Positions 24,389-34,925 of a stretch of 64,000 bases of DNA are shown in pieces. The stretch is from Eremomyces bilateralis CBS 781.70 (Eukaryota; Ascomycota; Dothideomycetes; Eremomycetales; Eremomycetaceae), in assembly GCF_010015585.1 (NCBI RefSeq), contig NW_022985072.1, positions 1,431,429 to 1,495,428 of the forward strand, read 5' to 3'. The notes beneath the pieces are model-generated. The model was not told the DNA's origin. It did no database searches and saw nothing but the letters and a program-made list of their open reading frames with translations. The stretch's first letter is position 1. Every line of letters starts with the position of its first letter. The translations under genes and the position numbers were made by a program.

Positions 24389-25588
24389 TTGTCACAAGGG
24401 AGGCTGGGTCGATGAATATCAACGGTGCCACGATCCCTGGGAATTCTGCGAATGCCGAAGCGTCGGGGTTGCGATTTCGCGCGGAGGTGGAATTCCTGAC
24501 ACTGACCAAGCCTCGTTGCTGTGACGAAACCGAAGGAGTGGAGGCCTTGGTGATGCGACAAGACCTGGGCCGTGGGATGGGAGCTGTGATGGCGAGGGGA
24601 AGCGTGTGCCGTGTGAACGGCAATCTGGAATTGGACCTGGATTATGGAAGAATTACACAATGGGGCTGTGCAATTGCTTGGAACTCGAAACCCAGACGCG
24701 CGGGAATCCAGACGCGCGGGAATCCAGACGCTCTTGGTATCTTGGTGGTCGTGATCGGCTTGCATTTGAAGGAAGTGGTGAGGTATGGAGAACGGGGGAG
24801 CAGGAGAAACCACACGATTGGACTTAGCGAGATTTGTATGATCGACGACGGACAATCCATCGTCGTGCTGCGGACTAACTTGAGCTTGGCCTGGGAAACG
24901 TTTGGGCCTCTGATCTTTGAACGTGTTATCGGCCCACATTAACCAGGGTAGCTCGCAGGATGACGATAGATGGTGGCACTAACTAAGATTTGGTTGATTT
25001 TATTGCGCATTGGTTTATCCTAGGTAGATTCTAATAAGACATTAATATTCACATTTAACCCCTAAAGTCCAACTCAAGAAAAGCAATCATAACATTAGGA
25101 GAGGCACAGAGCAACCTACTGGCTATGTGGACAGCAGTGTAAAACAGTGTAAAGCCGGAGGGGAATTATGAGCGCAGCTACATGGACTGGACTTTTGCCA
25201 GGTGCGCGACTCCTCGTTGCTGAGACTACAGCCCCAAACCCCAATCCTACACGTCGATCAATGGTCGCATTGATACATACTGTAAGTCGTTAGCGGACTA
25301 CCGGGATTTGTTGAGTAGTCGAGACGAGTCTACTCCGTACGGAATATAGGTACGGAATACGGAATACGTTTATTCACTTGCTACCACATGTACGCCCTGC
25401 ATTCTACCAGCAACCAACTAAACTTTGGCCAACCCATGGTGGAAGACACTAATGGTCTTTGGCTTTTGACGTCCTCTAGTCTATAGAAAAGGAGAATCGT
25501 ATCGGCTTACTAGGAGGGGTTTCGAAGCTCCAGGGATACGATTCAAGGCCACCAATGATCAATTTCTTCCTCTCCAGAAGGTCCTTGA
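24389..25588. other. Intergenic region with a short GC-rich tandem repeat
   Basis: An open frame of 176 codons on the plus strand (24412-24942) has no recognisable motif and overlaps equally long minus-strand frames, so I do not call it. It contains the 16-bp tandem repeat listed separately. From 24950 to 25588 I see only AT-richer non-coding sequence with short GGAATACG-type iterations near 25340-25370. Confidence 0.4.
24692..24731 (+). repeat. 16-bp tandem repeat, 2.5 copies
   Basis: The unit CCAGACGCGCGGGAAT occurs at 24692-24707 and 24708-24723, with half a unit at 24724-24731. The copies are identical. Function unknown. Confidence 0.9.
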
Positions 25589-26166
25589 CTAAGGAAACTC
25601 AAACATGGCCTTTTCACGATCTCGCACTTGTAAAGTCATGTCATGTCTCTCTTTGTGCGAAGTTTCCTTCCAATACAGAAGCTCGAAGTCTTGCGGGAAA
25701 AACCCAGCCATCTCCCAATCAATGATGCAAGTAATCTCAAAGGTGTTCGGATCCACGAAAATGTTCTGACGACCTAGATCGGTATGGATATGGCAAACAC
25801 ATAATCGGCCGTATCTTTGAGCGTGGACGGCCAGACACGCTTGTCTTTCCACTCCCAAAGCCTATGGGGAGGGATGACTGGAAGTTTTGGATCGGGACCT
25901 CCCAAGGTATTCCGACGTAGTTGGCGAAGCTGAGGAAGAATTGTTGACTCTAGCTGCTGAGTAACTCACTCAATTGCGGAAGGACGTAGGGGCTCGTCTA
26001 TTTCTCCAAGCTCTACGCCAGTTTCACAAGTGCGGTTTTAAGATAGACGACTCCATTGTCCTCCCATAGGTCGAGTAACCTAGGGACCGGAATGGTTGTG
26101 TTTACTACAATGAATTGTAGGGCGGCGGCTTCATTGCGGAGGCGATTGGCGATGTAAGGTAAAGTA

Positions 26167-27465
26167 CTAGGACAAAAGTCTGTGCATGCCCCACACCAAA
26201 ATCAAAACAAGCTGAACAACCACCAATCTTCAACCATCAATATTATCATCAAAATGAGGTCATTTGGGCAAGAAATTAGTGGTAATCGACAGAGAAATCG
26301 CGAATTAAGCGAACGTCAAAGAGCTGCGATTTTACAGGCCGTTGCGGACGGTAGAACTAAGGCGGAGGTTGCGGAGGAGCATAATGTCGTTGTTCGCACC
26401 GTATACAATACCATCAATCGATGGAACCACCACCACGTCACTGCATCCTTACCCCGTAAGGGGACCCCCCGAAAACTATCGCGGTCTAACGAACGACATA
26501 TCGTCAAAATTGCACGTAGATTCCCAAAGATAGAGTATACAGAGCTCCTCGAAAGCGTCGAATACCTCCGGATCTCGAAGAGGACTATCTACCGAACCCT
26601 TAAGAAATATCACCTTACGAAGTGGCGAGCGAAGGAGAGGCCCCATCTTAGGCCTCACCACGTCAAAGACCGGCTCCAATTCGCCCGCGAATTCGTGAGA
26701 TTCAACTTCTCAAGGACCCACTCTACAGACGAGTGCTCTTATGAGAAAGGGGCCGGCGAAAAACAGGTTTGGGTATGGCGCCTATATCACGAGGCATACG
26801 ACCCAAAGATGGTCGAGCCTAAGACCCCTGGCAAGGCGATTTCGCAGATGATTTGGGGCTCAATCTCGCGTGAAGGGAGGTCGGAGCTGGTGATCATGGA
26901 CCGCGACGAAGACTCTCTAAGACAGGGCTATTCCGCGAAATCTTACATCGCTGCGTTAGAGGAGGGGCTGCTCCCTACGTACGAACCCGGGGATGTTGTT
27001 ATCCAGGATAACGCAAAGATACACACGGCCAAAATCACCCAGGAATGGCTGGAGATTCACGGCATCCGGGTCATCGATTGGCCAGCCAATTCTCCGGACC
27101 TCAACCCTATAGAACACATGTGGCATGTGCTGAAAACGATGGTCAAGAAGCTCTACCCTGAACTAATGCGAATGGGGGCATCAGATGAGACACGGGAGGT
27201 AATGAATAAGGCGTTAAAGGAGGCGTGGTGGGCGATCCCTCAGGAGAAGATCCGGGCACTGATTGACTCAATTCCGCGACGTTTACAAGCGGTGATCAAG
27301 GCAAAGGGCTGGCATACGAAATACTAGGCTAGTACTAATTAGGCAATCAAAAAAGCATACACTGATCGCTTCCTCTGCGGTTTTGAGCGTATCTCACGAT
27401 GGGGATGGTGGTGGTGGTGAAATCACGTGGTTGACGACCATGCACAGACTTTTGTCCTGTCAGTG
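26167..27465 (+). mobile_element. Tc1-like DNA transposon, apparently complete
   Basis: The element is about 1.3 kb. Inverted terminal repeats of 20 identical bases lie at 26169-26188 and 27439-27458 (AGGACAAAAGTC... and its complement). TA dinucleotides flank the element at 26165-26166 and 27466-27467, as expected for Tc1/mariner target duplications, although the outermost few bases differ between ends, so exact borders are uncertain. One intact transposase gene lies inside. It is inserted in a minus-strand APH-like pseudogene. Identical repeats and an unbroken gene suggest a recent insertion. Confidence 0.87.
26254..27327 (+). CDS. Tc1-like DD34E transposase
   Basis: 357 residues, uninterrupted. 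The N-terminal helix-turn-helix DNA-binding domain covers about residues 12-110 (LSERQRAAILQAVADGRTKAEVA and a second HTH around ISKRTIYRTLKKY). The DDE catalytic residues are visible: Asp in STDECSYEKG, Asp in VVIQDNAKIHTA and Glu in SPDLNPIEHMW. The last two are separated by 34 residues, the DD34E spacing of Tc1 proper. The enzyme cuts and pastes the surrounding element. I chose ATG 26254 as the first ATG; the open frame extends upstream without one. All catalytic residues are intact, so it may be active. Confidence 0.92.
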   Translation: MRSFGQEISGNRQRNRELSERQRAAILQAVADGRTKAEVAEEHNVVVRTVYNTINRWNHHHVTASLPRKGTPRKLSRSNERHIVKIARRFPKIEYTELLESVEYLRISKRTIYRTLKKYHLTKWRAKERPHLRPHHVKDRLQFAREFVRFNFSRTHSTDECSYEKGAGEKQVWVWRLYHEAYDPKMVEPKTPGKAISQMIWGSISREGRSELVIMDRDEDSLRQGYSAKSYIAALEEGLLPTYEPGDVVIQDNAKIHTAKITQEWLEIHGIRVIDWPANSPDLNPIEHMWHVLKTMVKKLYPELMRMGASDETREVMNKALKEAWWAIPQEKIRALIDSIPRRLQAVIKAKGWHTKY

Positions 27466-27700
27466 TATTACCACTGGATTGCCGTATATGTCGTCGCCGC
27501 ACTCATCGTCACGAGGTTGCCTCTTTATGAACACCTTCGTCGTGTAGTAGTAGGAAATACTACGGGAGACGACTTTCGTGACCATCGTTCCATCATCTGG
27601 CTTTAATTTTCGGGGGAAATTTGTCATCCATGGGACACATCGCTCGGAACCTCTCAGCATATTCAATGGCATTTTTCATGTGCTGGCTGACCTGGGCCAT

Positions 27701-28812
27701 TGTCGAGGAGGGAAAATGGGATATCGGTGAGTTGGTGACGTTGAAATACAAGCGGAGACCCGGGGGGGGACCTAAGTAAACAGTAAACAGTGAACAGTGA
27801 ACTAATGACCAAATGAAGTCCAAAGCGAAATGAAGAGTGGAACGAAAGGTAGAAGTGGACCATAGGTAGGTATGAGATGATGAGAAACGAGGACAGAACA
27901 ACATAACAGGAGAAACCCCTTGAATTTTGATACTCAGCGTCTTGGATACCATACGGGATGCTGGATAGTGTCTTAGCTTTCTAAAGGACTTGGAATCCAT
28001 TGTACACAACCAGAGGGACTTAGGTATCTCATCTACGAGGAGTTCAGTGAGTCGAGGTTTATCAACAACCCCGGATTCGGTTCTGAGCAACCGAACCCAT
28101 ATTAATATGGACAGTTTGATGGGTTTAACTATAAGTTTTTAATGTCGAACTACGGCTACAAGCAAGAGAGTGGGTACTGGGCGGTTACGCTGCCCAGACT
28201 AGGCACCTACCAGCCCAAAATGGGTACTGGCCCTCCCTAACACAGCTGCCCAACCACCCACCTCCAGTGAGTCCAGCCTGCACCTTTGACCTAGCGGCTA
28301 GCAGCTTACTGCGGGCGCCACGCTAAATTACCCGCTACCACAGGGGCAGTCCCGCCTAGTTTGGAGTGGGGCCGGTGGCATTTGACCCGTCAGCGACTGT
28401 TCCCTCATCACTTCCAATTCTCAAGTCCCAAGCCCAGAAACCAGACAGGATTCAAATCTCCTCGTAGGATTTTGTGCGATTCTGATTATTATGCTTAAAT
28501 TACTAGCTGCTAATTGCGTGACTGGCGAAGGTTGCATAGGATAAATGTCAAATCGATTCTAGGAGGGTGACCGCAGTTCTAGTTTAGCCTCACACCGTGT
28601 CGCATGTCTGAGGCAAGGATGAATAATGCTTGGGACTCTGTACACTCATTATCGTTGGATTCCGCTCAAATCGAGCATCAGGAGCCGTTTTATATATCCT
28701 AATAAATGCCCCTAACCGTCGTCCCTGCGTATATGTGAAATTCACCGCCCCCGATCCCCAAAACGCCATAATCCAGCCTGCGTAAAGACTTGCGCTCGAA
28801 ATCGGCCTGCGC
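27701..28812. other. Intergenic region with a G/C-patterned block
   Basis: No gene seen. At 28170-28240 the string GGGTACTGG occurs twice and flanks an imperfect hairpin (TGGGCGG...CTGCCCA at about 28177-28196). The base composition of 28150-28400 differs from the flanks, as an old transposon fragment might, but no coding remains are recognisable. Confidence 0.35.
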
Positions 28813-30632
28813 CTACCGCTCGTCAATCTCCATCCGATCCGCCCCCACCAACGTCGCCCTTCGCCGACTCGGACCAAAGATCATCTCCAACACCTTCGAC
28901 TTCTGCCGCTCCCGTAGCTCCTTCAGATGCTCATGTGTTCCCTGGATCCCACGGATCTGCTCCGCGACGCTTAACGTGCTGCTCTCATTGCTGCGCACCA
29001 GTGGATTGATCAGTCGTCGCCTCAGATTCTCCAGACGCTCCTGAAGTTGTCGTAAGCGCGCGTTGTGCTCCTCGAGGACCTGCTTGTTGCGGACGGTGCG
29101 CGCGCGAATCGAGGTCAGCAGGCGCTTGTTGCGTTCGAACTTGGCGAGGGTGCGCGCGTTGGCGCCCATGACCTTCGTCCAGAGGGAGGAGAGCAGCTCG
29201 CTTTCCTCGCGGTCCTGCTGCGCGGACTCGCGGACGACGATGCGCTGCAGGTTGAGGAACTTACGGTCGACTTGCTCGAAGAGGGTGAAGAGCGCGGCGC
29301 TGTATTGGAGCTCGTTGTTGATGGACTCTTCGAGGACGTTAAGGAATTCGTGGAACGTGCGTTGGAGGGCGCCGCGGGTTTTTTGTTGGGGGGTTGGACC
29401 GAAGAAGGCGGTTAGGACGCGGCCTAAGGCGGTTGGTCGCCCAGTGTGCGCGTTTTCCAGGAGACCGATGTCGGTGAGCATGGAATGGAGGTTGGTATAT
29501 GCGGACGAGAGGGGCGACGTAGGTGCCGATGAATATACGGACAGCTCACGCCTCGCCCACTCCATTACAATAAGAACGCTACCGGTTGTTAGCAGCGTGT
29601 TTCATGGACAAGCGATATGGTCACGCACCTATCGATGTCGCCATCGACATTGGCAAAGAACTTGGTCAACTCAATTGCCAACCGCTTCAGTCCGTCGCCC
29701 AGCTCGTCCAACTCTCCGACAATGATAGCAGCGCTAGTCAGGTTGGTCTGCCTAATTGTTTCCCCCAAATCCCACACGGCCACGCCCGTATCTTGCAGGT
29801 CCTCGATCTGCTGGACACCATGCTCGCTGTAGTAAATCATCGGCTCCAATGACTTGGCGATGCCGGCCACTTTGACCAAGTCCGGCACGTATCCTTGCGA
29901 AGGCAATGTGAAGAGCACCCGAAAGAGGAAGATGGAGAGGAAGGCAATGCAGACCGCGACCACGGCGTTAGTTCGCGACTTTGTGATGAGATCGACTTTG
30001 TGTCTGATCCAAGTGACAACGGCTTCGATTGGTTCTGTTCGCTGCTGTACTTCCGCTCGAACGGCGAAACGAATGTCTATTCAATTGAAAATCGTGGTTA
30101 GTAACTATACCAGGATATTGCGTTCAAATGCGTCAGACTCACAATTGTTATTCAACACTTCGGGGGCAACACTTTCCGACCGTTCCCTCTCATATTCCCT
30201 GCCGTGTCCCGCAGTGTCCCGCACTGGGGACTCTCGCGGCGTCCCTTTCTCAGGACTTGCCGGCAAAGGCACCATGGCCGGTAAGGTGAGATCTCCTTCA
30301 TCCGCGCTGGCATACTCGGCGCTCCGCTCCACTGACTGACTATTGCTGCGACGGGGGCTAAAACTGGACCGCATGGGGCCACCTTTCCGTTCGTACCATC
30401 CACTGCTGGCCTTCCTCCACGCGGGAGGCGACCATTGAGAGGCGGCTGGATCGCTCTCAGGTTCTGAAGATCCGACAGAGTGTCCAGATAAGAAGCCGCT
30501 GTGCGCGGAGGGAATCGCCCATAGAGGCGATCGTTCTCGATCGGACGGTTCAAAGTCTTCGAGGGATGCGGTGAGAGAGGGGTGGTCAGAGAAGTGGAGA
30601 GAAGAGGGCCGTCCTGAGGCCAGTGTGCCCAT
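28813..30632 (-). CDS. Conserved-looking fungal single-pass membrane protein of unknown function
   Basis: Exons 30632-30143, 30076-29629 and 29578-28813 encode 567 residues; the introns are 66 and 50 nt with CTAAC branch sites. Residues 1-165 are Ser/Pro-rich and low complexity. One strong transmembrane segment follows at about residue 200 (AVVAVCIAFLSIFLFRVLFTL). The remainder is helical, with a long charged coiled coil near the C-terminus (rich in Arg, Glu and Leu; ARLRQLQERLENLRRRL). I do not recognise a named family. The architecture, with a cytosolic disordered N-terminus, one TM and a long helical domain, would suit an organelle- or plasma-membrane tether, but that is a guess. Frame continuity and splice sites make the gene itself convincing. 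Confidence 0.8.
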
Positions 30633-31428
30633 TGTGACGCGTGCGAAGAGATACGTCAATGACGGCTGATACGAAACCGGCGCTTAACTGATACAGTTCA
30701 TATAAGGGGCCGTTGGAACTTTTGAATCCAGACAGTTGTACGAATAAATTTTAGAAGAGAAAAGAACAAAACTGAGAGTTGGACAAAACTTCTAAACCAG
30801 TGACAGAACTCGACAAGGCGAGGCTGGTATCCTCTGATTCACCGATATACCCGAGCGACTCTTCCTGTCAAGAAACCCACTACTGATGCCACTGACACAC
30901 GAGATTCTTTCAGGGGTATGGACGTTCTTCCCTAGTTCTTGACTCGATTTCCAAAACGAACGGATTTTGACCGGAAAGCAAACGGAATATACAGACCACA
31001 AATCGACTACAGCCATCTCCAGCAAGATGAAACAAGAAATGGGGAGGTTGGTGGAGGGATTGGTGCATGATGTTCCCTTGATTGCTGCGTTGGCGGGGAA
31101 GATACGGGAGGATGGGGGACAATGCTGGGAAATGCAGTTTCGACGCGTTCATTGGACGAGACGGACGGGATGGTTGCACCAGGGAACCTGACTAAGGAAG
31201 TGATTAGATGCCTCAGGCAGTTTATTACATTTATGCCTCAGGCTTCAAGGCAAACAAAATCCAACTTCGAAATCAATCAATCAGACCTCAATTTGTTCAT
31301 TGTTCGGTCTCCAGGAATACTTTTCCGCGATTGAGATGCCACGACATCCAACCCGTGCATCGAATTAAGGCCAAATATACCGTTCCCATCCAAACAAAGT
31401 CTCTCATCACAGGCTAAAGCCGGCCACT
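30633..31428. other. Divergent intergenic region upstream of the unknown membrane protein and uS7m
   Basis: Must contain both promoters. Short open frames on both strands look random and no motif is recognised. Confidence 0.45.
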
Positions 31429-32469
31429 ATGGCAAATCCACGAATCTTCCGGTCGTTCACCGCGATCGCTCTCCCTATCCGACCACAGACAGCTCGGTGT
31501 GCCTCGCAAAGATTGGCGCCGGTTTCGATTCAATGCCGACGGTCCACGCGTGCATCGTCGAGCAACTCAGGAGAAAAACGACCGAAGGGACCCGATACTG
31601 ATTCATTGCCCCATGTGTCCGAGGAAGCGGCGGCGACGGCCAAAATCACTGGAGACAAAGGACCGGATATCCAGCAGGGAACGCCCGTGCAAGAGGTCAT
31701 CAAAGGCAAGAAGGAGCTGCACGACAAGCTACCCAAGGTGATGCAAGACGAGAAATCATCTACCGAACCACCAAGCGGCACCCGATCATTCTCCACCGTC
31801 GCGAGGAGACAAGAAGACCTCCAAACCCTTCCCTCCACACCATCCTCCCTCCCCCCAACCCTCATCCCTTCCTCCTCCCTCCCCCTCTCCACTGGCGTCA
31901 AATTCGGCACCCCCACTCTCCCCCTCCCCCCCCAAACACACCTCAAGCACCGCGACGACCCCATCGTCCAACAAGTCACCACCCTCCTCATGCGCCACGG
32001 CAAGCTCTCCGTCGCCCAACACAACATGTCCTTCATCCTCTCCCACCTGCGCACTGCGCCCCCCCCCAAGCTCAACCCCGCCCGCCCCCTCGTTGCCGGC
32101 CACCCGCCCCCGCACCAGCTCCCCCTCGACCCCGTCATGTACCTCACCCTTGCCATCGACTCCATCGGGCCGCTGGTGCGCATCCGCAGCCAGAAGGGCG
32201 CCGCGGGCGGTGGGCAGGCGTTGCAGATCCCCGTGCCGTTGAGGCAGCGGCAGCGGCGGAGGCAGGCGGTGATGTGGATTTTGGCGGCGGCGGAGAAGCG
32301 GGCAGGGAAGGGGGGGACGAAGAATATGTTCGCGCAGAAGGTGGCGGATGAGGTGGTGGCGGTGGTGGAGGGGAGGAGTAGCGTATGGGAGAGAAGGAAT
32401 CAGTTGCATCGGATTGCGGTGTCGAATCGGAGTAATGTGGGTTATAAAAAGCAGCCGGGGAGGAGATAA
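31429..32469 (+). CDS. RSM7: Mitochondrial small-subunit ribosomal protein uS7m
   Basis: A single exon of 346 residues. The N-terminus is rich in Arg and Ser with few acids (RIFRSFTAIALPIRPQTARC), a mitochondrial targeting sequence. A low-complexity linker follows. The S7 domain covers about residues 180-346: DPIVQQVTTLLMRHGKLSVA, LAIDSIGPLVRIR, IPVPLRQRQRRRQAVMWIL, FAQKVADEVV and SSVWERRNQLHRIA. uS7 nucleates assembly of the 30S head and contacts mRNA and tRNA in the decoding region. The coding strand from 31820 to 32170 is extremely C-rich. The family match is strong over the last 160 residues. Confidence 0.9.
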   Translation: MANPRIFRSFTAIALPIRPQTARCASQRLAPVSIQCRRSTRASSSNSGEKRPKGPDTDSLPHVSEEAAATAKITGDKGPDIQQGTPVQEVIKGKKELHDKLPKVMQDEKSSTEPPSGTRSFSTVARRQEDLQTLPSTPSSLPPTLIPSSSLPLSTGVKFGTPTLPLPPQTHLKHRDDPIVQQVTTLLMRHGKLSVAQHNMSFILSHLRTAPPPKLNPARPLVAGHPPPHQLPLDPVMYLTLAIDSIGPLVRIRSQKGAAGGGQALQIPVPLRQRQRRRQAVMWILAAAEKRAGKGGTKNMFAQKVADEVVAVVEGRSSVWERRNQLHRIAVSNRSNVGYKKQPGRR

Positions 32470-33063
32470 GTGGGATTTTGGGAGCTGGATTATAGGATGC
32501 GTGGGAGCCTTTGGGGACGAACCGCTATTTGGGCGCTGGCGGTTGAGATACTTGTATATTTCACCAGCCATGTCCTTCGTTCGCGAACTAGTCAGGATGA
32601 GGTGAAGGAGAAAGTTGTTGCCAGTCATTTAGAATCACTATGACGCCGGAAGCATGTAAATCATTGGATAGATATCGGGACGATTCAGCCCGCCCGCACA
32701 TTACTGTACACTAGGATAAGACTTTATATACAAAACTTAAAAGGAGCTCGAAGCCCGGAAAACGATTCTCATATTCATACATCAATCCCGGTACGTCCAA
32801 AGGGAATATCCCACCATTTCCATCCAGCCGTTGCAACATCATTCGCAACCGAAATCCCGCCCAACCATTTTTCCAAGCATCATTATAAATACCGAAACGC
32901 CGTCCAGATGCGTGGAATGCAGAGACCGCACTCTCGTTGAGCCTCGTAAACGGTACTAGGAAACATCGACAAAGGAGATCGATACATAAGAAATCCGTGA
33001 ATGGGTATCAAAAGTTACATTATCGGACGAACCGGGATGTCTAGCAGAGTGGTCCCGCTCCTT
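32470..33063. other. Convergent 3' intergenic region
   Basis: It lies between the ends of the uS7m gene and the C2H2 regulator. Nothing gene-like is seen. Confidence 0.45.
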
Positions 33064-34925
33064 TCATGCGCCGGTCAGCGGCACCTCGTCGAGTGACATC
33101 AGCGACGTCCGATGACTTGCCGTCTGCGCTTGTGACAGCGGCTGTGTCCCCTCCATCGGGGTGTCGAAACCGCCGAACACGCGCGGCTGCATCGCGCTCG
33201 TCGGCGTCATCATCTGCTGCATATGCTGCAGGGCCTGGGCGGGCGGCTGCGGATGATGCGCACTGCCGTGGCTGTGGCTGCGGCGGAGGGACAGCGAGGA
33301 GATGCGGCGCAGCTTGGAGAGGGTGGGGTGCTGGGGTTGGGGGGTGGTCTGGACGCTCATGCTGGTGGGGGAAGAGGCGGAGGTAGGGTGGAAACCGTGG
33401 CGCATGCTGTGGTGGAGGTGGGGTTCGAGGGATTTGGCGGAGAAGCCGGGGTGGGAGCCGGCCGGGGGTGCGCTGAGGGACATGGCGAGGGATTGATTAA
33501 AGGGGTGGGCCTGGAGGGGGAAGGGATCTCGGGAGGGGTTGTACATGTGTGGCGAGTCGAGCTCCTCGGGGGCTTCGTGGACCTGGGAAAGGACCGGGGA
33601 GGAAGGGTCGGACATCATGGGGTGGGATAGCAAGACGGGCTGCGGGAACAAGGGATGGTCGGCATGCTCTGAAGGAGTGGGTGGTTGAGTGGAATTGAGG
33701 CCTCGAGGGGAGTGCAGCATCGGTTCGTCGAAGTAGAAGCTGGACTCCGAGTTGGCAAACGACGCGGGGGTCATGACGCCCGCATCGGCGTCGGGGATGA
33801 ACTTGTCCGTAGACATTGGCAGCGGCTCGGCGAACTCGTATAGTTGGCGGAGGAACGTTCCAATGTCGGGAGCAAAGGATGAGGTCTCGAGTCTCTCCTT
33901 GAACGGGGCGGTCCGCTTCGGGTCCCACCTCAACTTGGGCCAGTTCTTATGCTCCTTCGGTCCATGATACAGTTCCAGGAGCTTCCTCCACTGAGGCGCC
34001 ACCAGATCCTGCGCGAGCAGGTTCCGGATCTCAAGGGAGTAATCCCATTGGTGCTTCTTCAGCCTCGACTCGGTATAATGCTCGTCTCCGATATGGTTGA
34101 ATCGAGCCTTCTCGGACGCCAGCAATTTCTTGCAAAACCCGCATCCCCAATACCGCTTCTTCTCCAGGTTCAGAACCAAAGGTTGCGGTAAATAGCAAGG
34201 TCGTCCCGGGTGATGGCTGCTGTCGTGAAGACGGAACTCATCTAGGTCTTTGAACGCGACGAAACAGTCATCATGGGGGCAGTGAACGATGGATGAGGGG
34301 TTATGAAACTTGTTCTCGTGCTTTTTCCAGTCGGATTTCTTCCCGAATCCGGTGTCACATTCTCGATGCGTGCAAAAGAACAACTTATTTAGACTTTCGT
34401 GGCCCGCTTCGGAAGGCGTCTTACTCGTCGCCGACCTGGGGTTGACTTGCGATAGCTCGGTTGGGGCAGGCGAGCCTCGCTGAGTTACAGGGCTTGCGGC
34501 GACTCTGTTATACGCACAAGCCCGAGCTACGGACCTCGGTGCTTGAGTCGTGCCGGATTGGACAGACCAGTTACTTGATGCTGTGCCGTAGGATAGTGAG
34601 GAACGGACAGAGTCAAACGTGCACACCGAAGCTCGAGGATCTGATGATGACGATGTGCAGAGGCTTGGAACTGAAGGGGTTGTTCGACCACTATTGCTAA
34701 TGAATTGAGGATCTAAAGATCATCAGTCTTCGGTTTCCCACCCGTATGCATCGCATGATCTGCGGTTTTCTAGGGCTGAGTGGTGGAAATAAAATCGGAC
34801 ATACCACTGGTAGCTTGATAGACTAGGCTCATTACAGCCTGAGGCCCGAGATCTTGTACAAGAGCGCAGATGGTCTGCCAGTCCTCAGGCGTTGGATTAC
34901 GTGGATAGGAGGGAAGGTTCGACAT
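33064..34925 (-). CDS. C2H2 zinc-finger transcription factor
   Basis: Exons 34925-34805 and 34712-33064 encode 589 residues; the intron is 92 nt (GTATGT...TTTAG). The chosen ATG gives a folded-looking N-terminus (YPRNPTPEDWQTICALVQDL). Finger-like elements follow at about residues 150-270: CTHRECDTGFGKKSDWKKHENKFH, with canonical C-x4-C...H-x4-H spacing; CPHDDCFVAFKDLDEFRLHDSSHH; and CGFCKKLLASEKARFNHIGDEH. The C-terminal 300 residues are Ser/Pro/His/Gln-rich, as in activation regions. I recognise the general C2H2 type but not a named regulator. The start lies next to a 3.9-kb region without supported genes shared with another putative regulator. Confidence 0.83.

Larger units (their letters stand above)
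25589..27700 (-). pseudogene. Aminoglycoside phosphotransferase (APH)-like gene, decayed and split by a transposon
   Basis: Two parts on the minus strand belong together. The 5' part (27700 to about 27468) encodes MAQVSQHMKNAIEYAERF... and, after a one-base frameshift near 27607, MVTKVV and RQPRDDECGDDIYGNPVV. The 3' part (about 26164 to 25589) encodes NRLRNEAAALQFI, a PVPRLLDLWEDNG strand, then HIHTDLGRQNIFVDP and IIDWEMAGFFPQDFELLYW. The last two carry the APH Brenner-type catalytic loop (H-D-N) and the metal-binding Asp. Between the parts sits a Tc1-like element. Other lesions: frameshifts near 25990-26030 and 25800, and a TGA at about 25970 where CGA (Arg) would keep the frame. The intact family is a common fungal group of APH/choline-kinase-fold proteins with unknown small-molecule substrates. 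Confidence 0.83.

Noticed and set aside
24412-24942. 176-codon plus-strand frame
   Set aside because: No motif, contains the 16-bp tandem repeat, and equally long frames exist on the other strand; it also lies in the upstream region of the exchanger gene.
30792-31417. Small frames between two divergent genes
   Set aside because: Short, motif-free and on both strands; more likely promoter DNA.
33066-33630. Gly/Arg-rich plus-strand frames
   Set aside because: Antisense to the C2H2 regulator's low-complexity C-terminus.
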